From Betaproteobacteria bacterium (GTDB taxonomy: Bacteria > Pseudomonadota > Gammaproteobacteria > Burkholderiales > Eutrophovitaceae): 64,000 bases of DNA. Position numbers and translations under genes: made by a program. Below the pieces are notes generated by a model that was not told the origin of the DNA, did not search any database, and saw only the letters and a program-made list of their open reading frames with translations. This document shows positions 45,774-55,569 of this stretch, piece after piece. Each line of letters begins with the position of its first letter. Position 1 is the stretch's first letter. The stretch lies in assembly GCA_020354125.1 (NCBI GenBank), contig CP070643.1, forward strand, positions 3,922,612-3,986,611, written 5' to 3'.

Positions 45774-48320
45774 ATGACTGAGACCAGAACGGCTTTCTGG
45801 AGATCGGACTGGTTCTTGGGGCTGTGTATTGCCCTTTTGTTGCTGATGACGGCACCAAGCACCGCGGTCCAAAGTTTGGAGCGATGGGCATATGACGTTG
45901 GCGTCAGAGCGTCCGATCTCGAGCCGTCGCGGCGCGTCGCGGTCATTGGAATTGACGACCAGAGCATTGCGAATATCGGCCGATGGCCATGGTCGCGGGA
46001 CGTGCACGCAGAGATGATTGACCGCCTGTCCTTCTCGGGGCCCAAGGCAGTGGGCTACATGTCGTTCTTTTTCGAACCGCAGCAAGATCCGGGATTGCAC
46101 TACATTGATCGGTTGATTGAGGTGTACGAGAGCTTGCCGCCAGAAGAGCAGACCAATCTGAATGAATTTGCCTACGTGCTTGCCGAAGCCGAGAATGCGC
46201 TCAACAGCGATCGTAGGCTCTCAGCGTCCATATACTCTGCGCGAAACGTCGCTCTGCCGATGCTGTTTCAACTCGGCGAGCCTCGCGGCAAGCCCGATGC
46301 CGCATTACCCGATCAGGTTCTTTCGAATCAGCTCTCCAACGTCGTTGATCGAACCGGGGCGGCTGAACAGTATTACTTCCCGACCCCGGCAAGCGCGGCG
46401 GCAGCGCCGCTGACTGACATCGCGTTCGGTGCAAATGCGATCGGTCATCTCAATAGCATTCCGGATGTTGATGGCAGTACCCGTACAGAGGCCTTGGTGC
46501 TGCGTTACTTCGATCAGTACTACCCGTCGTTTTCACTGATGCTTGCGGCGCAAGCTCTCAACATTGGGCCGGAGGACATCGAAGTCCGCCTCGGAGAAGG
46601 CGTGCGCCTGGGTAATCTGGCCGTGGAAACGGATCCGTTTTTGCACATGTCGACATATTTCTACAAGGATCGCCGCGACGCGCCGGCGTTTCAGGTCGAT
46701 TCCTTCTACGATGTTCTCACCGGCAGGATCCCGGCAGAAAAATACCGTGACAAGATTGTTCTGGTCGGAGCCACTGCGAGCGGCGTCGGTACTTACCAAG
46801 TGACACCCGTTTCACCGGCAATGGCGCCGGTGCTGACTTTGGCGCACACCGTGTCTTCGATCCTGGAAGAAGACTTCTTCAGAGCCCCGACTTGGGCAAC
46901 ATGGGCCCAGCTTAGCGCTTACGTATTTATCTCACTGTATATCATCGTCTTGCTGCCTCGTCTGAGCGCGGCCCCGGCCGCGGCTATGACCCTGGCGTTA
47001 CTGTTCGCGTTGCTCGCAACGCATTACGTGCTGATGACGGTACAGCTGACCTGGTTGAAGCTCATGTCATCGGCGGTACTGCTCGTGGTCGGCCATCTTG
47101 CCCTGGTTACCAAGCGTTTCATCGTTACCGAGCGCGGCAAACTCAAATCAGATATGGAGTCTGCTGAATCGAATCGGATGCTCGGCTTGGCGTTTCAGGG
47201 ACAAGGCCAGTTGGACATGGCTTTTGACAAGTTCAGACAGGTGCCCCTGAACCAGAAGTTGATGGACAACCTGTTCAGCCTGGCACTCGATTTCGAACGT
47301 AAACGCCAGTTCAACAAGGCCGAGGCGGTCTACCAGCACATGGCGTCGTTTGATCCGGACTACCGGGATGTGGCGAAAAGGCGTGAACGCGCCAAACAGA
47401 TGTCCGAGACGGTCATTCTCGGCGGCGGCTCGACACATCCTGGTGGGAGCATGGCGTTGCAGGCCGGGACTGAGAAGCCGATGCTGGGGCGCTATCAGGT
47501 CGAAAAAGAGCTCGGTAAAGGGGCGATGGGCGTGGTCTACGTTGGCCGCGATCCGAAAATCGGCCGGATTGTTGCCATCAAGACAGTCGCGCTGTCGGAA
47601 GAATTCGATGGCGATGAGCTCGAGGCCGTGAAAAGGCGTTTCTTTCGCGAGGCCGAGACGGCGGGCCGACTCAATCATCCCCACATTGTCACGATCTATG
47701 ATGCCGGTGAGGAGCACGACCTGGCTTATATCGCCATGGAGTTTCTCAAAGGCAGCGATCTCGTCGCTTATTGCAAGCCGGACAATCTGTTGCCGATACC
47801 GGAAGTCCTGTCACTGGTCGAACGCGTCGCTGAGGCGCTCGATTACGCGCACCAGCACAATGTGGTTCACCGGGATATCAAACCCGCCAACATCATGTGG
47901 GATCGCGCAACCGACTCGGTCAAAGTGACTGATTTCGGGATCGCCCGTATCACCGATTCCTCGAAAACCAAGACCGGTATGGTTTTGGGGACACCGTCGC
48001 ACATGTCCCCGGAACAGTTGGCAGGAGAGAAGATAACCGGCCAGTCCGATCTGTACTCGCTGGGCGTGACTCTCTATCAGCTCACCTGCGGCAAATTACC
48101 TTTCGAGGCGGGGTCGATGGCGCAGTTGATGTACAAGATCTCCAATGAGGAGCCGGAGAACATTCAGTCAGTGAACCCGGCGGTGCCGGCGCGTCTGGCA
48201 GCCGTCATCGGCCAGGCGTTGGCCAAGGACGTCTCGCGGCGTTTCCGGAGCGGTCACGAAATGGCTCAGGCATTACGTGACTGCATGCAAGGGCTGGTCA
48301 CGGTGGACGTGCAACTCTAG
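45774..48320 (+). CDS. CHASE2-domain membrane Ser/Thr protein kinase
   Basis: An 848-residue sensor kinase. One N-terminal transmembrane helix (about 12-32) leads into a periplasmic CHASE2 domain (about 35-370; VAVIGIDDQSIANIGRWPWSRD, KIVLVGATASGVG). Three more helices follow (about 375-447), a TPR-like cytoplasmic linker (about 465-540) and a full kinase domain (about 573-835). The glycine loop is KELGKGAMGVVYV, ATP Lys K603, catalytic HRD at 699-701, DFG at 720, and activation-loop Ser/Thr in 728-740. All catalytic residues are intact. The next genes encode a PP2C phosphatase and an FHA protein, the usual eraser and reader. The signal sensed by CHASE2 is unknown. Confidence 0.93.
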   Translation: MTETRTAFWRSDWFLGLCIALLLLMTAPSTAVQSLERWAYDVGVRASDLEPSRRVAVIGIDDQSIANIGRWPWSRDVHAEMIDRLSFSGPKAVGYMSFFFEPQQDPGLHYIDRLIEVYESLPPEEQTNLNEFAYVLAEAENALNSDRRLSASIYSARNVALPMLFQLGEPRGKPDAALPDQVLSNQLSNVVDRTGAAEQYYFPTPASAAAAPLTDIAFGANAIGHLNSIPDVDGSTRTEALVLRYFDQYYPSFSLMLAAQALNIGPEDIEVRLGEGVRLGNLAVETDPFLHMSTYFYKDRRDAPAFQVDSFYDVLTGRIPAEKYRDKIVLVGATASGVGTYQVTPVSPAMAPVLTLAHTVSSILEEDFFRAPTWATWAQLSAYVFISLYIIVLLPRLSAAPAAAMTLALLFALLATHYVLMTVQLTWLKLMSSAVLLVVGHLALVTKRFIVTERGKLKSDMESAESNRMLGLAFQGQGQLDMAFDKFRQVPLNQKLMDNLFSLALDFERKRQFNKAEAVYQHMASFDPDYRDVAKRRERAKQMSETVILGGGSTHPGGSMALQAGTEKPMLGRYQVEKELGKGAMGVVYVGRDPKIGRIVAIKTVALSEEFDGDELEAVKRRFFREAETAGRLNHPHIVTIYDAGEEHDLAYIAMEFLKGSDLVAYCKPDNLLPIPEVLSLVERVAEALDYAHQHNVVHRDIKPANIMWDRATDSVKVTDFGIARITDSSKTKTGMVLGTPSHMSPEQLAGEKITGQSDLYSLGVTLYQLTCGKLPFEAGSMAQLMYKISNEEPENIQSVNPAVPARLAAVIGQALAKDVSRRFRSGHEMAQALRDCMQGLVTVDVQL

Positions 48321-48330
48321 GACGGCTGAC

Positions 48331-49155
48331 GTGAACCTACGGAACAGTCTCGAAATGGCAACCGCGACGCATACCGGGATGGTGCGTTCTCACAATGAGG
48401 ACAGCGTCAATGTCGAGACGGATATTGGCCTGGCGGTATTGGCTGACGGAATGGGCGGCTATAACGCCGGCGAGGTGGCGAGTGGTATCGCTACGGCACT
48501 GATTGCAACCGAGACCAGGGAAGCACTGACGCGGCTGAGTCCGCACGATGTCGACCAGGAAAGCGGCGAAATGGTTGCCTTCGGCTTACTCAATGATGTC
48601 GTCACCAAAGCGAATGAGTCGATTTATCAGTCCGCCAACAGCCAGCCTCAGTATGCAGGTATGGGTACGACCTTGGTCGTCGGCCTGTTCTGCGATAACA
48701 AGGTAACCGTGGCGCACATTGGTGATTCGCGTTGCTATCGGCTAAGGGACAACAGGCTGGAACAGATTACCCGTGATCACTCTCTGTTACAGGAGCAAAT
48801 AGACAGTGGTCTGCTCACCAAGGAAGCGGCGCGTCGCTCCCAGAACAAGAATCTGGTAACCCGCGCTCTCGGCATCGAGCCCAGCGTCATTCCCGAAATA
48901 CACGTACATGAGGCCAAACCCGGAGACCTGTATCTGATGTGTTCGGATGGTCTGAATGACATGGTTGATGATGAAGATATCGAACTCACCGTCAGTTCAC
49001 TGTCTTCAAACTTGCCGCTCGCCGCGACTCAGCTGGTGCAGATGGCAAACGACGCGGGTGGACGCGATAATATTTCAGTGGTACTTGTTAAGATCAAGAG
49101 GGACTTTCCTGCCGGCAATGGCTGGGTGTCAAAAGTCCGCTCTTGGTTCGTATAG
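48331..49155 (+). CDS. PP2C-family protein Ser/Thr phosphatase
   Basis: A cytoplasmic phosphatase of about 275 residues (PrpC/Stp type). Metal motifs are SHNEDSVNV, VLADGMGGYNAGEVAS and HIGDSRCYRL, then MCSDGLNDMVDD and GGRDNISVVLVKI. It should reverse phosphorylation by the kinase encoded immediately upstream. GTG 48331 is preferred (AGGACGG upstream); ATG 48355 is an alternative that still leaves the full fold. Confidence 0.93.
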   Translation: MNLRNSLEMATATHTGMVRSHNEDSVNVETDIGLAVLADGMGGYNAGEVASGIATALIATETREALTRLSPHDVDQESGEMVAFGLLNDVVTKANESIYQSANSQPQYAGMGTTLVVGLFCDNKVTVAHIGDSRCYRLRDNRLEQITRDHSLLQEQIDSGLLTKEAARRSQNKNLVTRALGIEPSVIPEIHVHEAKPGDLYLMCSDGLNDMVDDEDIELTVSSLSSNLPLAATQLVQMANDAGGRDNISVVLVKIKRDFPAGNGWVSKVRSWFV

Positions 49156-49173
49156 AGTCACGAGGAAGCGGCT

Positions 49174-49974
49174 ATGGCGAAGTTAATACTCAGTCTTGAT
49201 GGTCAGGTCATCAAGGAATACGACATCAACAAGGAGCGAATGACCATCGGCCGTAAGCCCCATAATGACATCCAGATTGATAATCTGGCGGTCAGTGGAG
49301 AGCACGCCATGATCATGACCATCCTCAACGATTCGTTCCTGGAAGATCTGGGTAGCACCAATGGGACCATGGTCAATGGCCAGCCGGTTAAGAAGCACTT
49401 CCTGCAAGGTGACGACGTCGTAGAAATCGGCAAGTACAAGCTCAAGTACGTCAACGAGAAGGCAGGCGGAATGAGCCAACAAGAATTCGAAAAAACCATG
49501 GTTCTGAAGACGCCACCGGTTGAGACGGCCAAAGCGAAAGCAGCGACAGACACCAATGTCTCGGACACCAAGCCAGACATGCAGGCCAACCCCCAGGCGG
49601 CTGTTGTCGCCCAGGCCGCGATGAAGGCCGACGCAGCTGCCGAGCAACCGGCCGTGGGCGGCAAGCCACAAGAGGACGCAACGAATCCGCTGGCAGGTGC
49701 GGCTGGTGATCTCGGCGGCACCATCCAAATTCTTTCCGGGCCCAACGCCGGGCGCGAGTTGCCGCTCAGTAAGCCTTTGACAACATTAGGCAAGCCGGGC
49801 ATCCAGGTTGCTGTTATCGCGAAACGGCCGCAGGGTTACTTCATTACCCACGTCGAGGGCACGAACTTCCCGGTCGTTAACGGCAAGCCATTGGACGCGC
49901 AGGCGCAGAAGCTGCAGGACCACGACATTATCGAGCTGGCCGGCGTCAAGATGGAGTTCTTTCTCAAAAGCTGA
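49174..49974 (+). CDS. FHA-domain phosphothreonine-reader protein
   Basis: A 266-residue cytoplasmic protein. The first FHA domain (about 1-93) has the canonical IGRKPHNDI, SGEH and STNGTMVNG residues. An Ala/Gln-rich linker (about 115-180) connects to a second, degenerate FHA-like domain (about 186-265; GPNAGRELPL, TTLGKPG, NFPVVNGKPL), in which the binding Arg is replaced. Thr108 in QEFEKTMVLKTPP just after the first domain could be a phosphorylation site. Sits between the phosphatase and the cyclase genes. Confidence 0.92.
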   Translation: MAKLILSLDGQVIKEYDINKERMTIGRKPHNDIQIDNLAVSGEHAMIMTILNDSFLEDLGSTNGTMVNGQPVKKHFLQGDDVVEIGKYKLKYVNEKAGGMSQQEFEKTMVLKTPPVETAKAKAATDTNVSDTKPDMQANPQAAVVAQAAMKADAAAEQPAVGGKPQEDATNPLAGAAGDLGGTIQILSGPNAGRELPLSKPLTTLGKPGIQVAVIAKRPQGYFITHVEGTNFPVVNGKPLDAQAQKLQDHDIIELAGVKMEFFLKS

Positions 49975-50059
49975 CCACCCGTCATGGCTGCCGGCTTGAC
50001 CGGGTAGCCGGTCGGGCGGTCCGGCGCGAAGCGCACCCGGCGTCAACAAGGGAGAGGCA

Positions 50060-52288
50060 GTGAAGAAACACCTTGTTCGATTCTCGCTTGGCTTTGTGGT
50101 CGTGCTCGCATTCGTTGCACATGCGATTGGCGCGTTCGATTCTTCTCTGCTTGACCGTCTTGAACTCGCTCTGTACGACGCGCGCCTGCGGTTGACCATG
50201 CCGGGCGGTGTCGATCAGCGCATCGTTATCGTCGATGTCGACGAGAAGAGTCTCGCGGTAGAAGGTCGTTGGCCTTGGCGACGCGACAAGGTTGGCATGC
50301 TCGTGGACCAGTTGTTTGATCACTACCAGGCCGGCCTGGTGGGCTTCGACGTGGTTTTCTCCGAGCCAGGCGAGAGCTCCGGTCTGACGGTGTTGCGCGA
50401 GTTGAGTGCAACAACACTGCGCGACGACAAAGCCTTTCAGGATGCCGTGCAGCGGTTGTCACCGCGACTGGAATACGACCGTGTGTTCTCTGAAAAGCTG
50501 CGTAACCGCCCGGTTGTGCTGGGCTATTACTTCACGAATCCAGAGGAATCCTCGGACCAAGTGCAAAGCAGCGGTTTGCTTCCGGACCCAGTGCTGGGGC
50601 CAGGCACCTTCACGGACAAGAACATTCGTTACACGTCGTGGCTCGGCTACGCGGCAAATCTTCCCGAGCTACAACGCGCTGCCGCAGGTGCTGGCCATTT
50701 CAACACCTGGCCTGACGAGGATGGTGTCACGCGCCGCGTACCGATGTTGGTTGAACATGCCGGAGCGTTCTACGCACCGCTGTCCTTGGCGCTGGTGCGC
50801 CTTGGGCTGGGTTCACAGGATGTAGTGCCCGGCTTTCCGAAACTATCAGTCTGGAACAGGAACTACCCGGGGCTTGAGTGGCTGGAGGTTGGTGGCATGC
50901 GCGTTCCGGTCGATGAAATGATGGCTGCGCTGGTGCCGTATCGAGGCGCTGTCGGAAGCTATGCGTATGTTTCGGCTACCGATGTATTGCGCGGCGTCAC
51001 GCCAGTCGAGTTGCTGCGCAACAAGATCATACTGGTTGGAACGACTACGCCCGGGTTGTACGACCTGCGTGCGGCTCCTGTCGGCGAGGTTTATCCGGGC
51101 GTTGAAATTCATGCCAACTTGATTGCGGGCATGCTGGACGGGACGATCATGCATCGACCGCCTTATGTACTCGGCGCAGAGGTGGCGTTGTTGTTGCTTT
51201 GTGGTGTGTCCATGACGGTCTTGCTCCCTCTATTCTCGCCGTTGCGTGCAACGCTCCTGACCGTGGCGATACTAGCCGGCTTGGTCGGTCTTAATTTACT
51301 CGTCTGGGTCAACGCCAATACTGTTCTGCCGCTTGCCTCCGGCATGACAATGATTGCGTTGTTATTCGCACTGAATATGTCTTACGGCTACTTCGTTGAA
51401 TCGAGAGCGAAGCACCAAATTACCAGCCGCTTCGGACAGTACGTGCCAGCGGCTGTAGTCGAGGAAATGTCACGGCACCACGAGACCATATCCATGGAGG
51501 GCGAACGTCGCGAGTTATCGGTGCTGTTCAGCGACATACGCGGTTTCACGTCGATATCGGAACGGCTTGGTGCGAAAGAACTGACAAGTCTTATGAACCA
51601 GCTGATGACTCCCCTAACTCAGCTTGTCTATCAGTACCGTGGAACCATCGACAAGTACATGGGTGATTGCCTGATGGCTTTTTGGGGTGCGCCGTTGAAA
51701 GACCCTGAGCACGCCCAGAAAGCGGTGCTGTGTGGCCTCGAAATGCATAAAACGATACGGCAACTGACACCGGCTTTTCGCGCCAGGAATTGGCCTGAGA
51801 TCGAGATTGGCGTGGGGGTCAATAGCGGCAAGGTTGTCGTCGGCAACATGGGTTCGGAGCTGCGTATCGCGTATACGGTGATAGGTGATGCTGTCAATTT
51901 GGCGTCGCGGCTGGAAAGCCTGACCAAGCACTACGGCGTACCGATGATCGTTGGTGAAAGAACGCGATCGTTAGCGCCCGAACTGGTTTATCGCGAGCTC
52001 GACAAAGTCGTAGTGAAGGGAAGTGATCAACCAGTCACCATATACGAACCGATGGGCCGGCAGGGCGAGGTGGACGCGGCGCAGCTCGATGCACTGCAGC
52101 TCTGGGCGCAGTTTCTGAGGCTCTATCGCACAGGTGAGTGGGACAAAGCTGAATTGCAGCTGTTGAATCTGCAGAAGCAGGATTCGTCGCGGCGTCTCTA
52201 TCAACTGTTCATGGACCGCATTTCCGGTTTGCGCAGCAACCCGCCTGTTGCACCTTGGGATGGTGCAACACGTTTCGAGCCAAAGTAG
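50060..52288 (+). CDS. CHASE2-domain adenylate/guanylate cyclase (class III)
   Basis: A 742-residue membrane cyclase starting GTG. An N-terminal transmembrane helix precedes a periplasmic CHASE2 domain (about 28-360; VIVDVDEKSLAVEGRWPWRRD, KIILVGTTTPGLY). Three helices follow (about 370-450), then a class III catalytic domain (about 475-650). FSDIRGFTSISERL carries the first metal Asp, and YMGDCLMAFWGAP the second. A C-terminal segment of about 80 residues follows. Homology to class III enzymes suggests cAMP production; cGMP is possible because I did not resolve the purine-specifying residues. A phosphodiesterase gene follows after 7 nt. Confidence 0.93.
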   Translation: MKKHLVRFSLGFVVVLAFVAHAIGAFDSSLLDRLELALYDARLRLTMPGGVDQRIVIVDVDEKSLAVEGRWPWRRDKVGMLVDQLFDHYQAGLVGFDVVFSEPGESSGLTVLRELSATTLRDDKAFQDAVQRLSPRLEYDRVFSEKLRNRPVVLGYYFTNPEESSDQVQSSGLLPDPVLGPGTFTDKNIRYTSWLGYAANLPELQRAAAGAGHFNTWPDEDGVTRRVPMLVEHAGAFYAPLSLALVRLGLGSQDVVPGFPKLSVWNRNYPGLEWLEVGGMRVPVDEMMAALVPYRGAVGSYAYVSATDVLRGVTPVELLRNKIILVGTTTPGLYDLRAAPVGEVYPGVEIHANLIAGMLDGTIMHRPPYVLGAEVALLLLCGVSMTVLLPLFSPLRATLLTVAILAGLVGLNLLVWVNANTVLPLASGMTMIALLFALNMSYGYFVESRAKHQITSRFGQYVPAAVVEEMSRHHETISMEGERRELSVLFSDIRGFTSISERLGAKELTSLMNQLMTPLTQLVYQYRGTIDKYMGDCLMAFWGAPLKDPEHAQKAVLCGLEMHKTIRQLTPAFRARNWPEIEIGVGVNSGKVVVGNMGSELRIAYTVIGDAVNLASRLESLTKHYGVPMIVGERTRSLAPELVYRELDKVVVKGSDQPVTIYEPMGRQGEVDAAQLDALQLWAQFLRLYRTGEWDKAELQLLNLQKQDSSRRLYQLFMDRISGLRSNPPVAPWDGATRFEPK

Positions 52289-52295
52289 GTCAGCC

Positions 52296-53060
52296 ATGCA
52301 GCTCAGAATTCTCGGATGCAGTGGCGGGATCGGGGGAACCTTACAGACCACCTCCATGCTCCTCGACCACGACATATTGATTGACGCCGGCACTGGGGTG
52401 ACAGCGTTGACGTTGTCCGAACTCGAGCAAATCGAACATGTGTTCCTTACTCATTCTCATCTCGACCACGTGGCGGCACTGCCTTTGATCGTCGATACGG
52501 TCGGTCCGGTCCGCAAACGGCCGCTCACCGTGCACTGCCTGCCGGAAGTAAAGAAAAGCCTGCAGGACCATATTTTCAATTGGAAGATCTGGCCGGACTT
52601 TGGCCAGATTCCTTCCAAGGAAGAGCCACTGCTGCTGTGGCACAGCATCGAAGTCGGCGAAACGGTTGACATGGATGGACGCAAGCTGACGGCCATTCCG
52701 GCAAACCACGTGGTGCCGGCTATTGGTTACTGGTTTAACAGCGGATCAGCCAGTCTCGTGTTCACTGGTGATACGACCTCGAACGATGCGTTATGGAAGG
52801 TGGTGAACAAGATCCCTAACTTGCGTTATCTGATCATCGAGACCGCGTTCCCGAATACAGAGCGTGAGCTGGCCATTCAATCAAAACACCTTTGCCCAAG
52901 TCTACTTGCAGCTGAGTTGAGCAAACTCAAAGTCCCGGTGCAGGTATTCATCACGCATTTGAAACCGGGGGCAGGCACCCAGACGATGGCGGAGATCGAA
53001 GAAGATGCCTCGGACTTCCACCCCCGAATGTTGGCTAATGGACAGGTATTTCGGTTTTGA
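52296..53060 (+). CDS. Metallo-beta-lactamase-fold 3',5'-cyclic-nucleotide phosphodiesterase
   Basis: A 254-residue hydrolase of the class II cAMP phosphodiesterase/ribonuclease-Z-like type. LGCSGGIGGTLQTTSMLLD opens the fold, and HVFLTHSHLDHVAALP is the HxHxDH metal motif. NHVVPAIGYWF, FTGDTTSN and FITHLKPG supply further metal ligands. It should degrade the nucleotide made by the adjacent cyclase, giving a make-and-break pair. ATG 52296 was chosen over an upstream in-frame start in the cyclase gene. Confidence 0.88.
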   Translation: MQLRILGCSGGIGGTLQTTSMLLDHDILIDAGTGVTALTLSELEQIEHVFLTHSHLDHVAALPLIVDTVGPVRKRPLTVHCLPEVKKSLQDHIFNWKIWPDFGQIPSKEEPLLLWHSIEVGETVDMDGRKLTAIPANHVVPAIGYWFNSGSASLVFTGDTTSNDALWKVVNKIPNLRYLIIETAFPNTERELAIQSKHLCPSLLAAELSKLKVPVQVFITHLKPGAGTQTMAEIEEDASDFHPRMLANGQVFRF

Positions 53061-53101
53061 TTTGCATTGGATTTGACTTGCGATGGTTTGATCGAATCTT
53101 C
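53056..53101. repeat. Three-unit 15/16-bp imperfect tandem repeat at a gene end
   Basis: Units TTTGATTTGCATTGGA (53056-53071), TTTGACTTGCGATGG (53072-53086) and TTTGATCGAATCTTC (53087-53101). The first contains the phosphodiesterase stop TGA (53058-53060). The first unit is 16 bp, so later TGA copies are out of phase with that gene. Confidence 0.6.
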
Positions 53102-53160
53102 TTTTTCAGTCGCGCTGTTTCGGTCGCTGTGATCGGCGTTGCGCAACGAAGGACAATGTT

Positions 53161-55539
53161 ATGAGTACGGCCTTTGGATCCAAAGCCAAGAAGGGCGACA
53201 AGAACGTCGAGGAAATCTCCTCGCAACTTGAGTTTCAGACCAAGTTGCAGGCAGTTACAAACCGCATCCACGCGGCGCGTAACACCGAGGAGCTCATGTT
53301 GGAGATGTCCAAGGACATCTGCGATCTGTTCGACGCGGACCGTCTGACGCTGTACGTGGTTTCTGAAGATCGCACCACCATCGTTTCCAAAATCAAGACC
53401 GGATTGGCCTCGTTCAAGGACCTCAAACTTCCCATCAACGAGCAGAGCATCGCCGGCTATGTTGCGTTGACCAAGAAGATTCTCAATATCAAAGACGTTT
53501 ATGACGAAAAAGAACTGCGCTCGCATCATCCGCAACTGAGGTTCCTGGTGGAAGTTGACCGCCGTACCGGTTATCGCACGACACAGATGTTGGCCGCGCC
53601 GATCGTTGACACGAGTAACGATGATCTCATCGGCGTGATTCAGCTGATTAACTCGAAACACAAGAAGCCGTTTGATAAGCTGACTGAAAAAGGGGTAACG
53701 CACCTCGGTGAAACCCTCGGTATTGCGCTGAAGCAGCTCACCAAATCGACCGCGCCGCTGCGTGGCAAGTACGATGCGCTGATTACTGATGCGGTACTTT
53801 CGGCCGAAGAAATGGAGCTTGCGACGCGTTCCGCGCGCCGCAAAAACATTGACATCGAGGATGTGCTCGTCGATGAGTTCCAGGTCAAGGCGAGTGCCAT
53901 AGGCGGTGCCTTGGCGAAGTTCTTTGGCGTGACTTACGAAGGTTTCAAGCAGGACCGGGTCAAGCCGATGGACCTGCTGAAAAACCTGAAACGTGATTTC
54001 GTCGAGAGCAGTTGGTGGATCCCGCTCGAAGAAGGTAAGGACGGGCTGGTGGTATTGACGGTGGACCCGGAGAGAGTCCGCTCGTCCAGAGTCGTCAACA
54101 ATATCTTTCCGAAAAAGCGCGTCGTCTATTGGGTCTGCACCAGGCGAGAGTTTGCAGCCACGGTCGATCATTTCTTTGGCGCGGCGGTTGACTCAGCGTC
54201 GATCGGTGACCTGCTCGAGGGCATGGAGGACGAGGGTGAAGAAGACGGCGCCAGCAGTGACGAGATCTCTCTTGCAGAAGACAACGAAGTCGTCAAGCTG
54301 GTCAACAAGGTTATCGTCGACGCATATCATCAGGGCGCATCGGATATCCACATCGAACCTTATCCGGGGAAAGCCAAGACCGAGATCCGCTTCCGTAAGG
54401 ATGGAACGCTGCAGCCGTACATCTCGGTGCCGGCGAGCTATCGCAGCGCCATCGTGGCCCGTTTGAAGATCATGTGCGATCTGGATATTTCCGAGAAGCG
54501 CAAGCCGCAAGACGGCAAGATCAAGTTCAAGAAATTCGGGCCGCTTGATATCGAACTGCGTGTCGCGACGGTTCCATCCGCTGGCGGTGTCGAAGACATT
54601 GTCATGCGTATTCTCGCCGCGGGCGAACCAATCCCGGTCGACAAACTGGGTCTTTCCAAGAAGAACACCAGTAAGCTGAAAGAAACCGTATCGAAGCCAT
54701 ATGGATTGTTTTTCGTGTGTGGCCCTACCGGTTCTGGTAAGACCACCACGCTGCACTCGGTACTCGGTTATCTGAATACACCCGAGACAAAAATCTGGAC
54801 TGCCGAGGATCCGGTTGAAATCACCCAGCGAGGTCTCAGGCAAGTGCAAATGAACCCCAAAGCGGGGTTGACTTTTGCAACGGCGATGAAGGCGTTCCTG
54901 CGTGCTGACCCTGACATCATCATGGTTGGTGAGATGCGCGACAAGGAAACGACGTCAATCGGTATTGAGGCATCACTGACTGGTCACTTGGTATTCGCGA
55001 CGTTGCATACCAATAGCGCGCCGGAGTCAATCACTCGTCTTCTCGACATGGGGATGGATCCATTCAATTTTGCCGACGCACTGCTCGGTGTGCTTGCTCA
55101 GCGTCTTGGCAAGCGTCTTTGCTCGAAATGCAAGACGCCGCACGTGGCAACCAAGGATGAACTCAAGTCCTTGATGGAAGAGTACTGCCTGGAGTTGCAG
55201 CAAACCGAGACGTGGAAGAAAGATCCAAAAGGCTCGTTTGAAGCCATCTACCGCGAGTGGACCAAGGAGTTCGCCGATGACAAGGGACAGTTCACGCTGT
55301 ATTCCCCGGTCGGGTGCGACAGCTGTAACGGAACGGGTTACAAGGGGCGGGTCGGCCTACACGAATTGCTGCTCGGCTCTGACTCCGTGAAGAAGCACAT
55401 ACAGGAACACGCACGCGTCGCCGAAATCCTGTCAACAGCGCTGAGCGAAGGTATGCGAACGCTGAAACAGGATGGTATCGAGAAGGTACTGCAAGGTATT
55501 ACAGACATACACCAGGTTCGAGCCGTCTGCATCAAGTAA
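53161..55539 (+). CDS. GAF-domain PilB/GspE-type secretion ATPase
   Basis: A 792-residue hexameric-type ATPase. An N-terminal GAF domain (about 15-190; FLVEVDRRTGYRTTQMLAAP, IGVIQLINSKHKKPF) is fused to an MshEN/T2SSE_N-like domain (about 215-330). The catalytic T2SSE domain has Walker A GPTGSGKTTT (about 521), an Asp box with TAEDPVE, and Walker B DPDIIMVGEMRDKET. A tetracysteine zinc site (CSKCKTPH; CDSCNGTG) is present. The type IV pilus extension ATPase PilB has this core, but the GAF domain is an addition and could regulate it. A pilA gene lies 2 kb downstream; no other pilus assembly genes are visible. Confidence 0.92.
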   Translation: MSTAFGSKAKKGDKNVEEISSQLEFQTKLQAVTNRIHAARNTEELMLEMSKDICDLFDADRLTLYVVSEDRTTIVSKIKTGLASFKDLKLPINEQSIAGYVALTKKILNIKDVYDEKELRSHHPQLRFLVEVDRRTGYRTTQMLAAPIVDTSNDDLIGVIQLINSKHKKPFDKLTEKGVTHLGETLGIALKQLTKSTAPLRGKYDALITDAVLSAEEMELATRSARRKNIDIEDVLVDEFQVKASAIGGALAKFFGVTYEGFKQDRVKPMDLLKNLKRDFVESSWWIPLEEGKDGLVVLTVDPERVRSSRVVNNIFPKKRVVYWVCTRREFAATVDHFFGAAVDSASIGDLLEGMEDEGEEDGASSDEISLAEDNEVVKLVNKVIVDAYHQGASDIHIEPYPGKAKTEIRFRKDGTLQPYISVPASYRSAIVARLKIMCDLDISEKRKPQDGKIKFKKFGPLDIELRVATVPSAGGVEDIVMRILAAGEPIPVDKLGLSKKNTSKLKETVSKPYGLFFVCGPTGSGKTTTLHSVLGYLNTPETKIWTAEDPVEITQRGLRQVQMNPKAGLTFATAMKAFLRADPDIIMVGEMRDKETTSIGIEASLTGHLVFATLHTNSAPESITRLLDMGMDPFNFADALLGVLAQRLGKRLCSKCKTPHVATKDELKSLMEEYCLELQQTETWKKDPKGSFEAIYREWTKEFADDKGQFTLYSPVGCDSCNGTGYKGRVGLHELLLGSDSVKKHIQEHARVAEILSTALSEGMRTLKQDGIEKVLQGITDIHQVRAVCIK

Positions 55540-55569
55540 TCGACGTCTCCATAGGCCGGTTTGCTTGCA

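Noticed and set aside
53035-54171. 378-codon open frame on the minus strand
   Set aside because: Lies antisense to the clearly conserved GAF-PilB-like ATPase gene and has no recognisable motif; a by-product of GC-rich codon use.
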